Source: Cryptomeria japonica (lineage: Eukaryota > Streptophyta > Pinopsida > Cupressales > Cupressaceae). From it: DNA of 64,000 nt. The stretch spans positions 114,079,933 to 114,143,932 of the forward strand of contig NC_081410.1 in the NCBI RefSeq assembly GCF_030272615.1, given 5' to 3'. The notes under the pieces are model-generated. The model searched no databases. It worked only from the letters and a program-made list of their open reading frames with translations, and was not told the origin of the DNA. Numbering within the stretch: the first letter of the stretch is position 1; each line of letters begins with the position of its first letter. Below, one piece after another: positions 10,892-23,640 of the stretch. The translations under genes and the position numbers were made by a program.

Positions 10892-12200
10892 CATTTAAGT
10901 TCCTACTATTTTTATCCTCGCTATGTGACATTTCTAGCTTACCTATTGAGGTTTCATTGTGATTCATGGTGGTACAATTTCAGGTGCAGTCATACTCAAT
11001 GAGTAACATAATAGTATATTTACTTTTGTCTTCATGCTTGGGGGAAAGATAGTTTTCAATCATTCCTTCTTTCTAATGATTCACTCTTTCTTTTTTTGAG
11101 ATTCATATTTCATATATTGATGTCCTTTCTCAGGACTTTCCCTTGCTTGAAATCATGTGTCTTTTATGAACAATATCTCCTTAGAAAATGTGCAATTCTT
11201 CACTAAGAATTTATTTTTTCCTAGCCATAGGAAAGGTCTGCATTCTTATTCTCCTTCCCCTTTTCAAAGATGTTATCTTTATCAAAGGTATCCTATATTA
11301 TTAAAGGTAGATATCTTTAGGCAAAGATCGCATCCTCCTTTTTAAATCATGCATCCCTCAAAAGGATCCATTTACACTTGTTGAAAGATATCTCTTTTAC
11401 AACTATCTCTTCCTTGTCCCAAAAGAGTTATGCCATGTTTGGCTTGGTTTGCATGTACATTATTGATTAAAGGATATTGGAACAACCACTAAACTTAATT
11501 AAGAAAAAACAATAACTATGATTGCATTTAAAGAATAAATTAATAACTAACTTCAACTTTAGCTAAAAAATAAAAAACTAACTGACTAACAAACTTTCAT
11601 CAGAAATTGAAAACTAACTAATCAACTAAAAAGTAGTTAAATTAAATCAACTAAAATAGTTAAGAGTTTAGAGAATACAAGTCAATATGCTTCCTACTAA
11701 ATATTTGGTACAAGCCTTGGCATAGTCTAGGTGAGGAAGAGCATCATCAAGTGCTTTTCTACCCAAACACAGACTTAGCAATGTCTCATGCCCCTTCCTA
11801 GTGGAAGTGGTCTGACCCTAATAAAGGGTGCAAACTAAGGATGAAACCTAGTTGTCATCTTTCCATTTGAGCCTAGTGTTTAGAACCTACACATACTTAG
11901 TCGATCATACACTATAGGTACCCCCTAATTAGTATGACTATCTAACTAGAAGGTGTATCTGGGTCATGTGAACTAATAATCACTTGCATAAAGTAGCACC
12001 ACCTTGGCTAAGGTTTTTAAATTTGCAAGCACATTAAACATGCTATCAGTATTCATCACCCTTTCTTGACTTGTGTATATTGGATTTAAATTGACTTACT
12101 AGAAATATAGCATTTGGTATAGCTAACCCACTAGTTCTTTAATCACTTAGCTATAAATTTGTCTCATGTCTACTGACATAAAATGGTCTACAAAGACCTT
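10892..12200 (+). other. 3' noncoding region of element 2
   Basis: No gene is supported. The sequence right after the last stop (10925-10990) resembles the region after the stop of element 1 read on its minus strand. A polypurine stretch tgggggaaagat lies at about 11038-11050. No LTR that pairs with 6470-7848 was recognised, and from about 11450 onward I see nothing assignable. Confidence 0.5.
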
Positions 12201-13380
12201 TTTAGGATAATAAAATGTACTCAAGCCCAATTGACTCACCGGTTATATATAGAATTAAGGGTCCACTGACCTATTGAATCTTTAACTAATTGGTTTCGTA
12301 ACAATCACTTGTCAATTGACAATGATGATCTTAATGGTCTTCATGGTAACACTACATTAACGATCAGCCTCCTATTGTCTACCGACTCTTGACAAACTTG
12401 TTGAACACACACTAGATGCTGAGAGGGGGTTGAGTCAGCATAAACTAAAATTTTGAATTTCAATCTTGCATCAACAAGTTAATTACTGACATACATAGCA
12501 AAGAGAATAGAATGATAACATCATAAAACATTCACACATGAAAACCGATATTTTATACGTGGAAAACCCAAACTGGGAAAAAACCATGGTGAATTCCAAC
12601 TCACATAAATGATCCGCTATATCTAACTCCAATAACATAACCCAAAAAATGTACCAATCATATCATCTCACAGTTGCAAAAGTCCAGACCAAAACAAGCA
12701 ACACCTAGACCACAAAATCAAGCTTCCAACTGTTCTCGCCATAAAAAACAAGTTGATATCAATCGGATCAACTACCATTGCAACCTATCCATTTCTAAAC
12801 CATGTTACCAATCGTAGTGACCTCACACGCAATCACCAGAACAAAAAACATATGTTATATCTAACTCCGATAACATAACCCAACAAATGTACCAATCATA
12901 TCATCTCACAATTGCAAAAGTCTAGACCAAAACAAGCAACACCTAGACCACAAAAATCAATCTTCTAACTATCCTCTCCATCAAAAACATGTTGATATCA
13001 ATTGGATAAACTTCCAATGCAACCTATCCATTTCTAAACCATGGTACCAATCACAGTGACCTTCGGTCCAAAAACATAAGTGCAAATACTTCACCACTGT
13101 AGCTAACTCTGTTGATGTCTAAACTAGAACCCATCTAGACCACACCATTTGACATCAATGACAATAAATCTTATATTTGTAACAAATAATAACATGCACT
13201 CAATCCCAACTAACTCATTGATTATATATAGAATTAAGGGTCCACTAACCCATTGAATCGTAACGGTCACTTGTCAACTAACAATGATGATCTTAATGTC
13301 CTTCATGGTAACATGACATTAGTATGGTCAACCTACTATTGTCTACCAACTCTTGACAAACTCAATTGTCACAAGGATTC
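12200..13380. repeat. Rearranged copia-type LTR debris with internal duplications
   Basis: Two direct duplications are visible. A block of about 200 bases starting tatctaactcc occurs at 12618 and 12856, with about ten percent difference by eye. A second block containing atatatagaattaagggtcc occurs at about 12245 and 13225. The text at 12418-12446 (gctgagagggggttgagtca) and 12560-12590 (cgtggaaaacccaaactggg) is the hallmark found in every copia-type LTR in this window. No coding capacity is seen. Confidence 0.65.
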
Positions 13381-14488
13381 CTTTAACTAAGTTATTTAGT
13401 ACACACTACTCTGTTGAACATGGAAATACAATCCCAATTTACAAGAATGTTGGATCAGTTATCTAATAACAACCTATAAGCTTAATACTTTAATTATGGT
13501 GAATAGTTCTTAACAGTATCCACAAAAGGTTACCTATCATACTATGCAATCCCTTAATACGTGAAGGTTGTATACTTATCTTATTATGGTGAAAGGATAC
13601 TTTATCTTCATTATTAGCTTATTAAATCTCGCAGCCAATAAATTTATAAATTCAACATCTCAACTTTCTAAAAGATATGACAATGATAGTATTATAATCA
13701 AAAAAAGACATTAGTGTATTTTACTCCATGATCTTTACTGATTTAATAAATGACAACATTTCTAAGGATTGATCAAACCCTAACCCAAACTTGACTTAAG
13801 ATTCTTTTGGGTATAACCAATAATATAATAGTTATTAAAGCATGCAAATGCAACAACCTCTTTGTCTTTAATTCATTCTAATGTATGAATTTAATTTAAT
13901 TATAGACTTCATATTGTCACACTAATACACCAAGAACAAGGTGTGCATATGGTTTAAATTCATTTCCCAATCTAACAAAATTCACATATTTTCCTAAATA
14001 AAACAATCATACATTTATCTTTCTCTGGTTCGATCCTGATGAACAATCCAGAACGTATTTACTCAAATGCATTATTCATAAGATCGGAGAACATACCTGA
14101 TAAAAAGATGATGTTGTATTAGAACTTGCTTCTATCTGATATAACCCCACCACACATCGTGCGATCTCCCTAATTAATCAAAAGATATATAATGGCGAGC
14201 AACCATATCTCGAGCTTAAGTATGGTAACTCATAAATGTGATAAGACAAATAGAACTGATCAAATGCACTAGCAATGTATTATATTATTTAATATTTCAA
14301 TGTGTAGCAATAGGAATCTTATCTCCAATTTGTAGAGAGGACCAAGAGAATTTTGCATCATACTTGCATTATTCAACTCAGCTAATGATATCGATTAGTG
14401 TTCTTCTATCCTAGTGTATCTCTCTCTTAGATACTCTATCTCTTCATTTCTACTTTACTATGAATATGACTGTAAGATCATACTCCAC
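13381..14488. other. Unassigned AT-rich DNA
   Basis: I see no gene or clear element boundary here. The last 70 bases resemble the sequence in front of the LTR at 49737 and probably belong to the same type of gypsy element. Confidence 0.5.
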
Positions 14489-14500
14489 TAAAGTGGGGGC
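14489..14500 (+). promoter_or_regulatory. Polypurine tract before gypsy LTR
   Basis: The stretch taaagtgggggc sits a few bases before an LTR start, the place of the plus-strand primer. Confidence 0.6.
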
Positions 14501-14504
14501 TCAT

Positions 14505-15875
14505 TGTAGTGTGTTAAATTGTACACCTCTAATTAGGGTGTCTGATTTCACACTCTCCTAACACTCATTTTAGTATATCACATTCCTCTATGCATTATAT
14601 GATCTTTATTATAATTTATTAATATTTAATTCAATATTATGAATCTTATTGTGCTTTAATACATCAACAATTTATTATTTGGGCCCTTAATTCTAGGTGT
14701 TCCCTTTATCTTTTATTATCCTGTTTTATTATAAAACTTGCCCCATTTCAAATCTCAAGACATGTTTCCCCCACCTAAACATTATATATTTTCATACAAA
14801 TCTATTTTCAACATTAGAACACTATTATCTCACATCCCTAAAAATTCAAGCTGAAATTGTTAGGACCTTGTGCGAACTTACACATGGTTCCACACTTTTT
14901 TCCACCAAATTTAGGAGGATAATAAGACAATTCTATCCTATTCAAATCTAGCTCCATGTGAAAAAATAATAATTCTAATTCATCCTAAAGGTGATTTTAT
15001 TATGAAATACATATATATAAAGCATCCCTCTCATTTCATTTCATCAACCTATCAGTATCTCATCATTATGATATAATTCCAATTCAAGAGTAACACTTAA
15101 AGAGTAGATATGATTCAAGGAGCAGCAAGCTATATCAAGGAATCTTCAATTATAACTTCATGATGGATTTTATGTGATTTATCATGTTATTGCATCAACA
15201 CGTGGAGGACTTATCCTAAGATAGTTGCATCATCAAGTAAAGAGATAATGAATTCAATCAATCATTTCAAGCATTTCTAATTCAATTTCAAGGTTAATTT
15301 CGAACCCGAGGTTTGGCATAGGTAAACTCCTATCAAAAAAACCTTTTATTCTCTTTTTATGTGTAGGTGGCAAGTTTAGGAGCCAAAATTACAAAATTAG
15401 GTAGAGTAGACAGAGACGGCCAGATCTATCTTTTGCATAAGTGAAAAGTGAAGGATCGGGTCATCAAATGCCACATGGTCTTGCAATTTTTTTATGAACA
15501 TCTAGGAACATACTTTTAGTGACATTCTAATTTTGAAAGTTTATCATTTGTCTACATCTAATAGTTGGGGACCAAGTCTCCAAGAGCCTCTCAGTCCTAT
15601 ACTTTCGGGTGAAATTTGTTGTCACAGGTGCCTCTATATTCCTTCTGATCATATTTAGTTGTGTCTGCATACTATGTCTGTAGTTGTTTTATGCTATTTT
15701 TTGTCTAATTCCCATCATTTACCCTAGATCTAGCCTTCAAATTACATCATTTCAATTGCATCTTCAACTCAATCAAAAAAGGAGTAGAATCCAACTTGCA
15801 TTCAACCCTCTTCCTAATAGAATTGAGGTTAAATCTATTGAGTTCACTCTCCTTTTAATGTAATGTGTGTGAAAT
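14505..15875 (+). repeat. Gypsy 3' LTR, truncated
   Basis: It starts TGTAGTGTGTTAAATTGTAC, similar to the LTRs at 4809-6469 and 40248, just after a polypurine tract. Internal landmarks also match the 40248/49737 family: the region around ggaccttgtgcg near 14865 and the ctccttttaatgtaatgtgtgtga block near 15850. The match stops at about 15875, before the expected LTR end. A TATA-like tatatataa lies at 15012-15020. The small frame at 14697-14951 is not supported as a gene. Confidence 0.7.
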
Positions 15876-16107
15876 AGGTTATTTACATAGGTAAACTTAT
15901 GAGCTCTTATTTCCATACTAAACACATATATGAGATGATAAGAATAAAATAAGAAATATGTGTGGTCACTTTGTCAAGTTTCATAATGTTTAAAGGTGAA
16001 GGAGTGATTAAATAGACTCTTAGGAATCTTAACAAGATTTGGTCTACTTCAGGTAAAGGAAAGTGTTTAGGTACTATGTCAATATCATGATGCAAGAACA
16101 TCTACGG

Positions 16108-16864
16108 TGCAAAAGAAATCTTGCATCAACCAAAAATATTGTTTAATTTTTTAATAAGGGCTAAAATGGCAAGCTTACTATTTTTGGCAGGGTTACTATT
16201 TTTAGTTGTTGGCAATTTTGCATAAAATATTACACAAACCTCCCGAATAGTGGAATGAAGCCAATGGTGAAAGAATGATCTCAATATCCTATAGCATTTT
16301 AGAGATATTATAGTTTTCTCAAAAATGTATCTAATACAACTTTAAATACAATTTTGAGGGCCTTAGAAACCTCATATGGGATCAAAAGTTGAATGAGTTG
16401 ATGTCCACTCAACTCATTGTTGTAGTCTCTTCACAAAATTTCCAACAATATATGATGATTAAATATCTAACAACCGATTTGAAATATATGGATCCCAAAA
16501 TTTTGATTACTAGAAATCCAAATTTCCAATTTCCAATAAAATATTGAGTAGGATAATAGACAATTAAGCTTTTGGAACCCAAAAATAGGGTTACAGTTTT
16601 CCCAAGTATTCTAGGGTATTTATATATTACAAATAAAGCAAGCAAATGGGGGTTACAAAAGACAGGTCCAGTGGTATAGATTGTTGCTCTTGCTTTGGAA
16701 GTTATTGTAATTAGAAAGGCCATGTGGTTGTAGCATATTATTTTTTAAATGTTGTAGCTTTCATTTCATTGGGATAATATAAAGCAAGTTGTTTTTTCTT
16801 ACATTTTCTATTATTTTTTGTTGTTCTTGTGTATTTGGGTTTGTAAGGGGAGTACCTTTAATCA
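16108..16864 (+). repeat. Chromovirus 5' LTR
   Basis: It starts TGCAAAAGAAATCTTGCATC and ends TTTAATCA, two bases before a PBS. The 3' LTR from 25643 (TGTAAGACAAATATTGCATC) aligns for about 330 bases, including gtggaatgaagccaatggtg in both. Confidence 0.8.
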
Positions 16865-16866
16865 AG

Positions 16867-16877
16867 TGGTATCAAAG
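16867..16877 (+). promoter_or_regulatory. Chromovirus primer binding site
   Basis: The sequence tggtatcaaag differs by one base from the initiator tRNA-Met PBS TGGTATCAGAG and lies two bases after the LTR. Confidence 0.75.
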
Positions 16878-16988
16878 AAAAAATCCATGGAGTGTGTAAA
16901 TAGATTGTCGAACATGATGTATTTTACACCAATATTGTAGTTGTGGGTCTGTAAGCAAAGTGAAAAAAAATATTCCCATAAAGGAATT

Positions 16989-18210
16989 GTGGATGAAATG
17001 TTGTTGTTGCAGAAGAGGATTTTAGATCCCTCCAAAGACATGTTCAAGCACTGAAAGGGAAGATGTTTAGAGAAGTTAATATTGCAGAATGAAATGAAAG
17101 TGAGGATTATTCTAAAGAAGGATAAAAATCTAGAGGGAAAAAAGAAGCAAAAAATCCTAGAAAAGATAAATCCTTGAGGGTCATTTCCAAGATTAGAAAG
17201 AGGCCAAGAATTAAGATCTCTACATTTTATAGAAGAAATCTAAATCCAAAGGAAATTGATTGTTCGGATCAATGTTATGGAGGCGTATTATGAATATGAA
17301 GATGTCAAGAATCTAAAAGGATCAAGTTTGCAAAGATCAAGCTAAAGGGCCATGCTAGTATTTGGTGGAAATAAAGTCAGTTAGGGAGAAATGGAAGAGG
17401 AAAAGAGAAAATAATAAGCTAGGATTAGATGGTGGACAAATTGAAGAGACAATTCATTCCTATTGATTATGAGCATTATTTGTTGAAAAGGATGTAAGGG
17501 TTGAAGAAAATGGAAAAATATGTCAAAGAGTATATTGAAGAGTTCTACCAAGTCTTAATTAGAACAAGCCAATCGAAGACCAACAAGGAGAAGTTTTCCT
17601 AATACATATATGGGTTGAGGTTGAGTATTCAAGAAGAGTTGAGTTTGGTAAGAATGTCTACCATTGAAGATGCATATTAATTTTCTTGGAAGGTAGAATA
17701 GAAGCTAAGTAGAAGGTTTGAAAGCAATCAAAGAGGTGGAGGTCATGGTGGAAAGACTACTAGACGATCATATGGAGGTCAAAGTGAAGATCAAAAGAAG
17801 ACTGAAGGATCAAGTAGATGTTATAACCAAAAGGGAGATAGCACCTACCATCCTCATGATAAAAATAATGGAGACCAAAGAGCAGTAGGAAGATATGGAT
17901 AAGGACTAGAAAGAGGAGGAATTTGTGGAACTTGTTTCTAGTGTGGAGAAGAAATGCATCAAGCATATGAATGTCCTCGACAACAAGGAAGGACACATAG
18001 AGGACCTAAGGGTAATGGATGAGTTTCACATATAGATGAGGTTGTCAAATCTTCACATTAAGAAGATGTTGAAAGATGAGACGTTCTTGTTACTATAAGA
18101 GCCTTGTTGAATGAAGAGAAAGAACCAACTTAGAGGAAGAATTCGTTTCACACAAGATATAAGTGTGAAGGTAAAGTTTGTATTGTAATTATTGGTGGAT
18201 ACAATACTAA
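16989..18210 (+). pseudogene. Chromovirus gag and start of protease
   Basis: Read across several frames, the region shows the gag capsid signature: LNPKEI near 17245, KLKGHASIWWK near 17340, then a segment with YVKEYIEEFYQVLIRTSQ (17518-17575). A Gly/Arg/Gln-rich stretch and a zinc knuckle follow (CGEEMHQAYECP, about 17941-17980; the first Cys pair reads CF then a stop). The protease begins before 18200 with VCIVIIGGYNT, where the usual active-site Asp-Gly-Gly/Ser is degraded. At least eight stops are present. Confidence 0.75.
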
Positions 18211-18480
18211 CTACCAATTTTTTTTTGGATTTGATTGTGCATTTCTTTTATGCATCAACGTTTTAGATCACTCAATGTGATCCATAATCAATATGTATGA
18301 GAGTTTCAGGATGTGTGTTACTTTTACATCTCTTGACACTCTTATAAATCCTGATGATGGATCACAGAGTGTGATCCAAAATGTTGATGCAAAAAAGAAA
18401 CATAAATCAAATCCAGAAACAGCTTGGTAATTAACTAATGGATTGTAGAAATCTAGTAAAATTAAAGGATACAATACTAA
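18211..18480. mobile_element. Small hairpin insertion flanked by 14-bp direct repeats
   Basis: The host protease text is duplicated as ggatacaatactaa at 18197-18210 and 18467-18480, a perfect 14-bp direct repeat. Between them lie two inverted arms of nearly 60 bases (about 18227-18285 and 18357-18417), roughly 85 percent complementary by eye. Each arm holds its own small palindrome, gatcact...gtgatcc. A T9 run follows the left repeat. The host coding text resumes after the right repeat. It could be a MITE, or a SINE-like retroposon on the minus strand (long target duplication, poly-T on the left). I see no tRNA-type promoter boxes. Confidence 0.7.
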
Positions 18481-18567
18481 TAACCTTATTTCAGAAGAAA
18501 TTGTTTTTAAAGTCTAGTTAGAGAGTTCAAAAGGCATTTGATTCCATATTGGATTGCTTGGTTAAAG
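18481..18567 (+). pseudogene. Chromovirus protease, middle part
   Basis: This short host stretch between two insertions continues the retropepsin (NLISEEIVFKV) and ends in a segment matching the gypsy ...WLVKG region. The next host codons are found at 22534, past the large insertion. Confidence 0.7.
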
Positions 18568-21500
18568 TGTCATGCCCAAACTTTAGGGCAAGAACGGGAT
18601 AAAAAAAAAATTTAAATTTACAACTTAAAACATTAAATTAGCAAATATGAAATGCTCTAACATGTTTTGTCTTAACTAGTTTAGAGTTAACTTTATCTAC
18701 TAACTCAACTAATCAAAAATATTTAAAATTAAATGTGGAATTCAATTGAATAGTTTTATTGTCTCATCGATTTTAATCAATAAACTAAATTAATAAATTA
18801 ATTAACGTAGGTAACAATAAATCTCCAATGTCCCTTATTTGATCTTAGGATCTAATTAAATTAGACCTAGCACATAGATTTGTAAGTGTCTATATTTTAT
18901 TTAACAAAGATTAAAATGTAGTTTAAATGAAATCAACTCAAAGAGTCGATTAAATGCATAAGGAAAATTTTCCTATAAAGTTTAATCTCATCACAATGCC
19001 TTACCCTATTTGTCATAAAATTTATAATAGAATAATTTTCGTAAATATTTTGAATTTAAACACTTTTTTTTTTAAATAATGCCCATATGTTTATTAAAAC
19101 CATATATAATTTATGACCACTTAATAAAATTCTTAACCTACAATTATCCATTCATTTAATTAAACTATATGTATAAAATATACACATTTTATATTTATGT
19201 ATATATATATAAAAAAAAAAAACTTAAATATACGTTCTCATTATGAAAACCCTAACATTATTAATATAAAAAGAATCCTTTTATATTATTTTTTCATTCT
19301 TAATTCTCTTACTACCCTAGCCCTAATCGGCTAGGGTTTTATTTTTATTTCTAACTCGTATTTGTGCAGGGGTGAGTTTTTCTTTTGTGTTGGGCGGTGG
19401 CCATGTAAATCACAGCAAAGGGGAGGAGAGGCGATGGTACTGGGTGGTGCCACTGTGACACACAGTGGAACCCACCGCACCACTGTGTGTCCACACAGTG
19501 GTGGGCGCAGCACCACTATGTGTCCACACAATGGCGGTCGCGGCTGACACTGTGTGTCCACACAGTGGAAGCCGCAGCGGCCGACACCGTGTGTCCACAC
19601 AGTGGAAGCAGCAAGGCCACATAGTGGAGGCCACGGGCTGACCATTGTGTGTTCACACAATGGCTTCGGCCCTTCGACCTTTTTCCACCCCCATGTTAAT
19701 AACATTTTTTTTTTATATAGTTTTTTTTTTTTTTTAAGTTTTATTTAATATATTAATATATTTATTTATTTATTTATATATTACATGCATAATATTCCTT
19801 TTTTTTAAATCTTTATATATATATATATATTTCATGCATAATATTACATGCAAAATATTACATGAACTTTTTTAACAGATCCATTAAAAAGGAACTTTCA
19901 GAACTAAAACAATGTATTTTTATTTTTTTACTGTTTAGCTAGGATTGAGATAAACTAGTTAGTATAGGTTTAATCTCTGCAATAATTTACTGCCAGAATT
20001 AAATAAATTATTCCAGCAACTATACAAAACAGGATGAAAATTAAAGGTAGACATTTAACTTTAGATATTATTTTTTGCATGAAGTAAATGACTGAATTAA
20101 ATTAATTTTATACAGCAACAAAAAAATATATCTTTATATAGACTAGATAAACTATTTATCTTAGATTTTAATTTCTGCGATAGATGAAAAGACAATTTCC
20201 AGAACTTTATTATACTATATTGCATTTACAGAAACAGGACTAAATGTTTTATTTCCAGCCTACAATATGCATGCAAATCTAATTTATTCATTTCCTGTTT
20301 TATTTTATTTTAAATGCATAAGAATAAAATAAATTTCTTGCTTTTCAATTTATCATAAACACATTAGATATAAAAAATTTGAACTTTGGAAAACAAATTT
20401 AAGAATACTCACTTCTTTTCTGCAATAAATAGCATACTAAAATATTACAACTTTTTAAAACGTATTTCAAAGACACTATTGTCTCTTTACAATGGGTCTC
20501 TCATTTCTAATAAATGAGGACTTTTTTAATTATTAATTACATTTACAAATGATTTCCTACAACAAATAACTCCTGCAACCTTCCACTTGTCCTATTCTTT
20601 TCTTCCGACAACCTACATTTTAAATCAAAGCTATGACCATGGAGTGCTCACCTCCCAGCCTAGGCTAACTAGTAGCCACCCCCGAGCTTGGAGAACCAAG
20701 CCCTAGACAGGTAACACACATGCAACTCAAACAATCATGGGAAAAACAATCACATACACATTCCCAACCCAGGCTACACTGCACCACACATTGTGATGTC
20801 TTTTCAAGGGTGGTAGTGGACCAAGTACCCTGAGGAGACTGCAAGTATGGTAAAACATATAGCCACCTCATGGCAAACCAAATACCTCATAAGTATAACA
20901 ACCCCACATCCTTATGCCCCCCAAGGCATTCATGCCTTATTTCCCTCCTTATGACCCCCAAATGCATAAACAAGCCATGCAACAAGGGTCACATAGAATC
21001 CCTTGTGATCACTCTCATAACGAGAGCCTCTCACTCAAGGGTTATCACTTCTACCACCCACAAGACCATCCTCTCTCCCAAGAGTAGGAGGCCTTGATTA
21101 CTCCCAAAGCACATAAAATGCATACAAAAAGTAAAATATAAAACACAATAATTTTCCAAGGAAAACATGCAAGAAACTAGCGTTTTTACACAAGCAAATC
21201 CTTTCAACACAACATGCAATATTAAACAATACAAGGAGAAAATATGACCAACCTTCAACTGCCCAAAGGTATGCTAGATTGGTTGAACATGAGCAGCCCA
21301 ATTCCACAAACCCTTGCCTCTCTACACTTAGCCAAATTTTCTAAAACCAAATCTGTCTTTCTTTCAAAAAAATTCTTGTCTCCAAAAATGGAGAGTGGGT
21401 GATTACCCGCAAACTCTCTCATTCTTGCCTAAGAAGACCTCAATGAGAGTTCTCATAGGTTTCTAAAAATTCAAAAAGGAAAAAGAATAAGAAGATCAAA

Positions 21501-22533
21501 AGAGATCTCTCAACAAAATAGAAAGTTAACTAACCTAGATGATGCCTTCTAAATTTCAATTTTCGCTCAACTTAGGAAACCTACTTTTTAGGGTGTGTAA
21601 AGGGTCACATGGGAGTTGAAACATGCCTAAAATTACTCCTAACCCTTAGGTATACCTTATGGGCTTTAGGAAACGCTCTTAAACTACCCCTAGGTGTCCA
21701 TTTAACCCCTTTTAAACCCCTCTGAAGTTAATTTTCGGGTCAAACCTAAGTTGACGACCCCAAAGATTCTCTTCCCAAGGCAATTATGGAATCACATTAA
21801 ATTAATTGAAAAAGCTATGGTTAAACAACTCTCTCCAAGAGACAATTTTAAAAAAAAAAAACATAAATCGATCACGTGTCAAGCGACACAATAAAAATAC
21901 TTTTACAAAAATTACACTTGAAAATTTATCTCTTGTTGGATTTACACAAATAAATAAATTCATTCTAACATTCATGCAACAATCACTTTCATGAATAAAA
22001 TACAATACGAACGGGGTGTTGTCTCTCCAAATAGACAAACCCTGGTTTTACGAACGCACATAGGTCTAGGTTTGGTTCTCCATAAAATTTCCATGGTCAC
22101 ATGGATAATTTTCCTGCGCATCTCAATTACACATTAGTGATTTCAAATAACCTCATATAATATAAAACACATGAATAAGAATACACATCAAGCACTCTAC
22201 ATACAATATACACTTAAACAAATCAATACACCTTATATCCAAACAAATCCACATAAGCAATTATCATAATTCTCATAATTTTGATCCACACATAAAACAT
22301 GCATCCTATCTCTATCACCATAGTAAAGTCCTACAAATCCCATAATGACATATATCATCTCAAATTTATCCTATTCTAAAATCATGTAGAGTTCTATATC
22401 ATAAAGCATATAAATGAAGCATCAACATATAGCAATGTTATCCAAATCATGGAATCATATAAGTTCTAAATCCATAATAGTCTCAACATAAAAATCACTG
22501 AAATGCTAGACTGAGTCGGGGTAGGGCCTCACA
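18568..22533 (+). repeat. Candidate giant solo LTR (about 3966 bp)
   Basis: The insertion begins TGTCATGCCCAAACTTTAGG and ends TCGGGGTAGGGCCTCACA, the TG...CA ends of a gypsy LTR with the TGTCA(C/T)GCCC start seen in some plant families. It is flanked by TAAAG (18563-18567) and TAGAG (22534-22538), a 5-bp target duplication with one difference, and host protease coding resumes on the far side. There is no PBS, polypurine tract, gag or pol, nor a second LTR copy, so a solo LTR is the simplest reading. It is AT-rich apart from a GC-rich hairpin array. The frames inside have no recognisable product. Confidence 0.7.
19449..19663. repeat. Array of palindromic CCACTGTGTG hairpins
   Basis: Six units spaced 31-55 bases apart each carry an inverted repeat with arms of the type CCACTGTGTG and CACACAGTGG around a two-base loop. 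They start near 19449, 19480, 19511, 19545, 19585 and 19641. In the last unit both arms have changed (CCATTGTGTG and CACACAATGG) and still pair perfectly. Spacers are GC-rich. Confidence 0.85.
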
Positions 22534-23640
22534 TAGAGAAGGACCATAAAGCTTTGGTCAATGAATAATGTTTGATAAAGTTCAAGATTGTAAATTATCA
22601 TGCTAAGGTATTGTGTGATATTATGTCTAAGAAATTTTGTCATACGTTGTTAGGGAGACCGCGGTAGTTTGATGAGTGTGTAGTACATGGTGGACATGCC
22701 AACACCTATTCCTTTATAAATGATAGAATATGTCATAAACCAAGGCCCTTGAAAGAGGTGAAGAAAAAGGTATGTAGGAATACCAAAAAATGTTTAGTTG
22801 ATTATATAAAAAAAATTGAAAGGTATGAAGCACAAACATATGTGTTATGATTTAATTCCTATAGTTGATAGAGAAGATGATAAAGGCATACCTGTAGAAG
22901 TTTCAAATTTGTTGAATAAGTTTTAAGATATTGTGTCTAATAATATGCTTGACGGTTTGACTCCAATTGGAAAGTTTAGTCACCTGATGCACTTGATTCC
23001 TAGAGCCATGTTGTTGAGTAGGATATCTCAAAGAATGACTCTAGTAACGAATGAATATTTTAATAAACAAGTAAAAGAAATGTTGTAAAGAGGATTGATC
23101 TAAGAGAGTTTGAGTCCATGTACACTAGTTGCAGTACGAGCTCCAAATAAGGATGAAGAATGGAGGATATGTATAGAATCATGATCCATCAAGTATATAT
23201 TTCCCCTACCAAGGATCGATGACATCATGGACTATTTGAGTGGACCTAAGTACTTCATGAAGATAGATTTGAAGAGAAGGTATCATCAAATCCAAATTAG
23301 AGAAGGCGATGAATGGAAAACAACCTTAAAACCCAAGGAGGGCTTGCATGAGTGGTTAGTAATGCCTTTTGGCCTAACCAATGCACCGAGCACATTCATG
23401 CAGCTTATGAATGAGGTATTAAAAGAGTTTTGGGAAAACTTGGATGATATTTTAATTTTTCAGTATGACACTAGAGGAGACTTTAATGCATATTCATAGA
23501 GTCTTTAAGGATTTAAGAGAAGTTTTTTATTAACCTACAATGGGTTATTTTTGTGAAGGATCTAGTGTACCTAGAATTTGTTGTCTTAGCAGATGGTCTT
23601 AGAATGGACCTAGAGAAGGTGAGGGATATTATTGAATAGA
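22534..23640 (+). pseudogene. Chromovirus protease end and reverse transcriptase
   Basis: The first 300 bases, read with frame changes, continue the retropepsin, including a CHTLLGRP-like segment near 22640. RT follows. The readable part (23227-23499) has [11 protein letters not shown] and [17 protein letters not shown], standard gypsy RT motifs. The catalytic box survives as NLDDILIF, so the first residue of the usual YxDD is altered. Many stops occur in front of and behind it. It once made cDNA from element RNA inside virus-like particles. Confidence 0.85.

Noticed and set aside
19331-19748. Several His/Cys/Pro-rich open frames on both strands
   Set aside because: They arise from the GC-rich hairpin array inside the large LTR-like insertion and match no protein family.
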